From contig VAXD01000083.1 of assembly GCA_005884155.1 (NCBI GenBank), forward strand, positions 1 to 7,089: a DNA stretch of 7,089 nt. The letters run 5' to 3'. The notes below the pieces were generated by a model. That model was not told the origin of the DNA. It saw only the letters and a program-made list of their open reading frames with translations, and did not search any database. Both the position numbers and the translations under genes were made by a program. This DNA is from Actinomycetota bacterium (lineage in GTDB: Bacteria > Actinomycetota > Thermoleophilia > Gaiellales > Gaiellaceae). Every line of letters begins with the position of its first letter. Positions within the stretch are counted from its first letter, which is position 1. Below, in pieces: positions 7,078 to 7,089 of the stretch.

Positions 7078-7089
7078 TTTACGCCAAGG

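Overview
The window is about 70% GC by eye, gene-dense, starts often at GTG and has few strong ribosome binding sites. Together with the lipoprotein and Tat signal types and a phosphofructokinase of the actinobacterial mixed-substrate type, this suggests a high-GC actinobacterium, possibly a Thermoleophilia/Gaiellales-like lineage or a metagenome assembly of one. That placement is inference; no taxonomic marker is present.

Layout. (1) Positions 1-1158 hold the 3' end of a catalytic aldehyde dehydrogenase (ALDH), followed by a short ALDH-like pseudoenzyme gene on the same strand. The second gene is broken by an apparent internal deletion of about 50 nt. A perfect 9-bp hairpin lies between them. 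(2) Positions 1232-1962 hold an uncharacterised secreted lipoprotein gene, interrupted by a frameshift just after its lipobox. (3) Positions 2053-5964 hold four tightly packed plus-strand genes that look like one transcription unit: a shortened indole-3-glycerol-phosphate-synthase-like barrel protein lacking the catalytic residues, a GT-C (PMT/ArnT-like) membrane glycosyltransferase, a cysteine-containing lipoprotein (GTGA overlap), and a Tat-exported protein related to dye-decolorizing (DyP-type) peroxidases (ATGA overlap). (4) On the minus strand, 5966-7077 holds tRNA-Leu(CAA), followed three bases later by a 6-phosphofructokinase gene whose active-site residues point to pyrophosphate as phosphoryl donor. 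Its stop codon is one base from the stop of the peroxidase-like gene.

How the genes relate. The ALDH pair belongs to aldehyde oxidation and is separate from the rest. The glycosyltransferase, lipoprotein and Tat protein all act at or outside the cytoplasmic membrane, and their overlapping stop/start codons imply coupled translation, so they are a candidate envelope module of unknown purpose. The tRNA and phosphofructokinase are probably co-transcribed. Processing of the tRNA 3' end would leave a nearly leaderless phosphofructokinase message. I see no CRISPR array, insertion sequence, phage gene or attachment site. The points most worth following are the tRNA-pfk junction, the three-gene envelope module with its altered DyP motif, and the degenerate TrpC-like protein.
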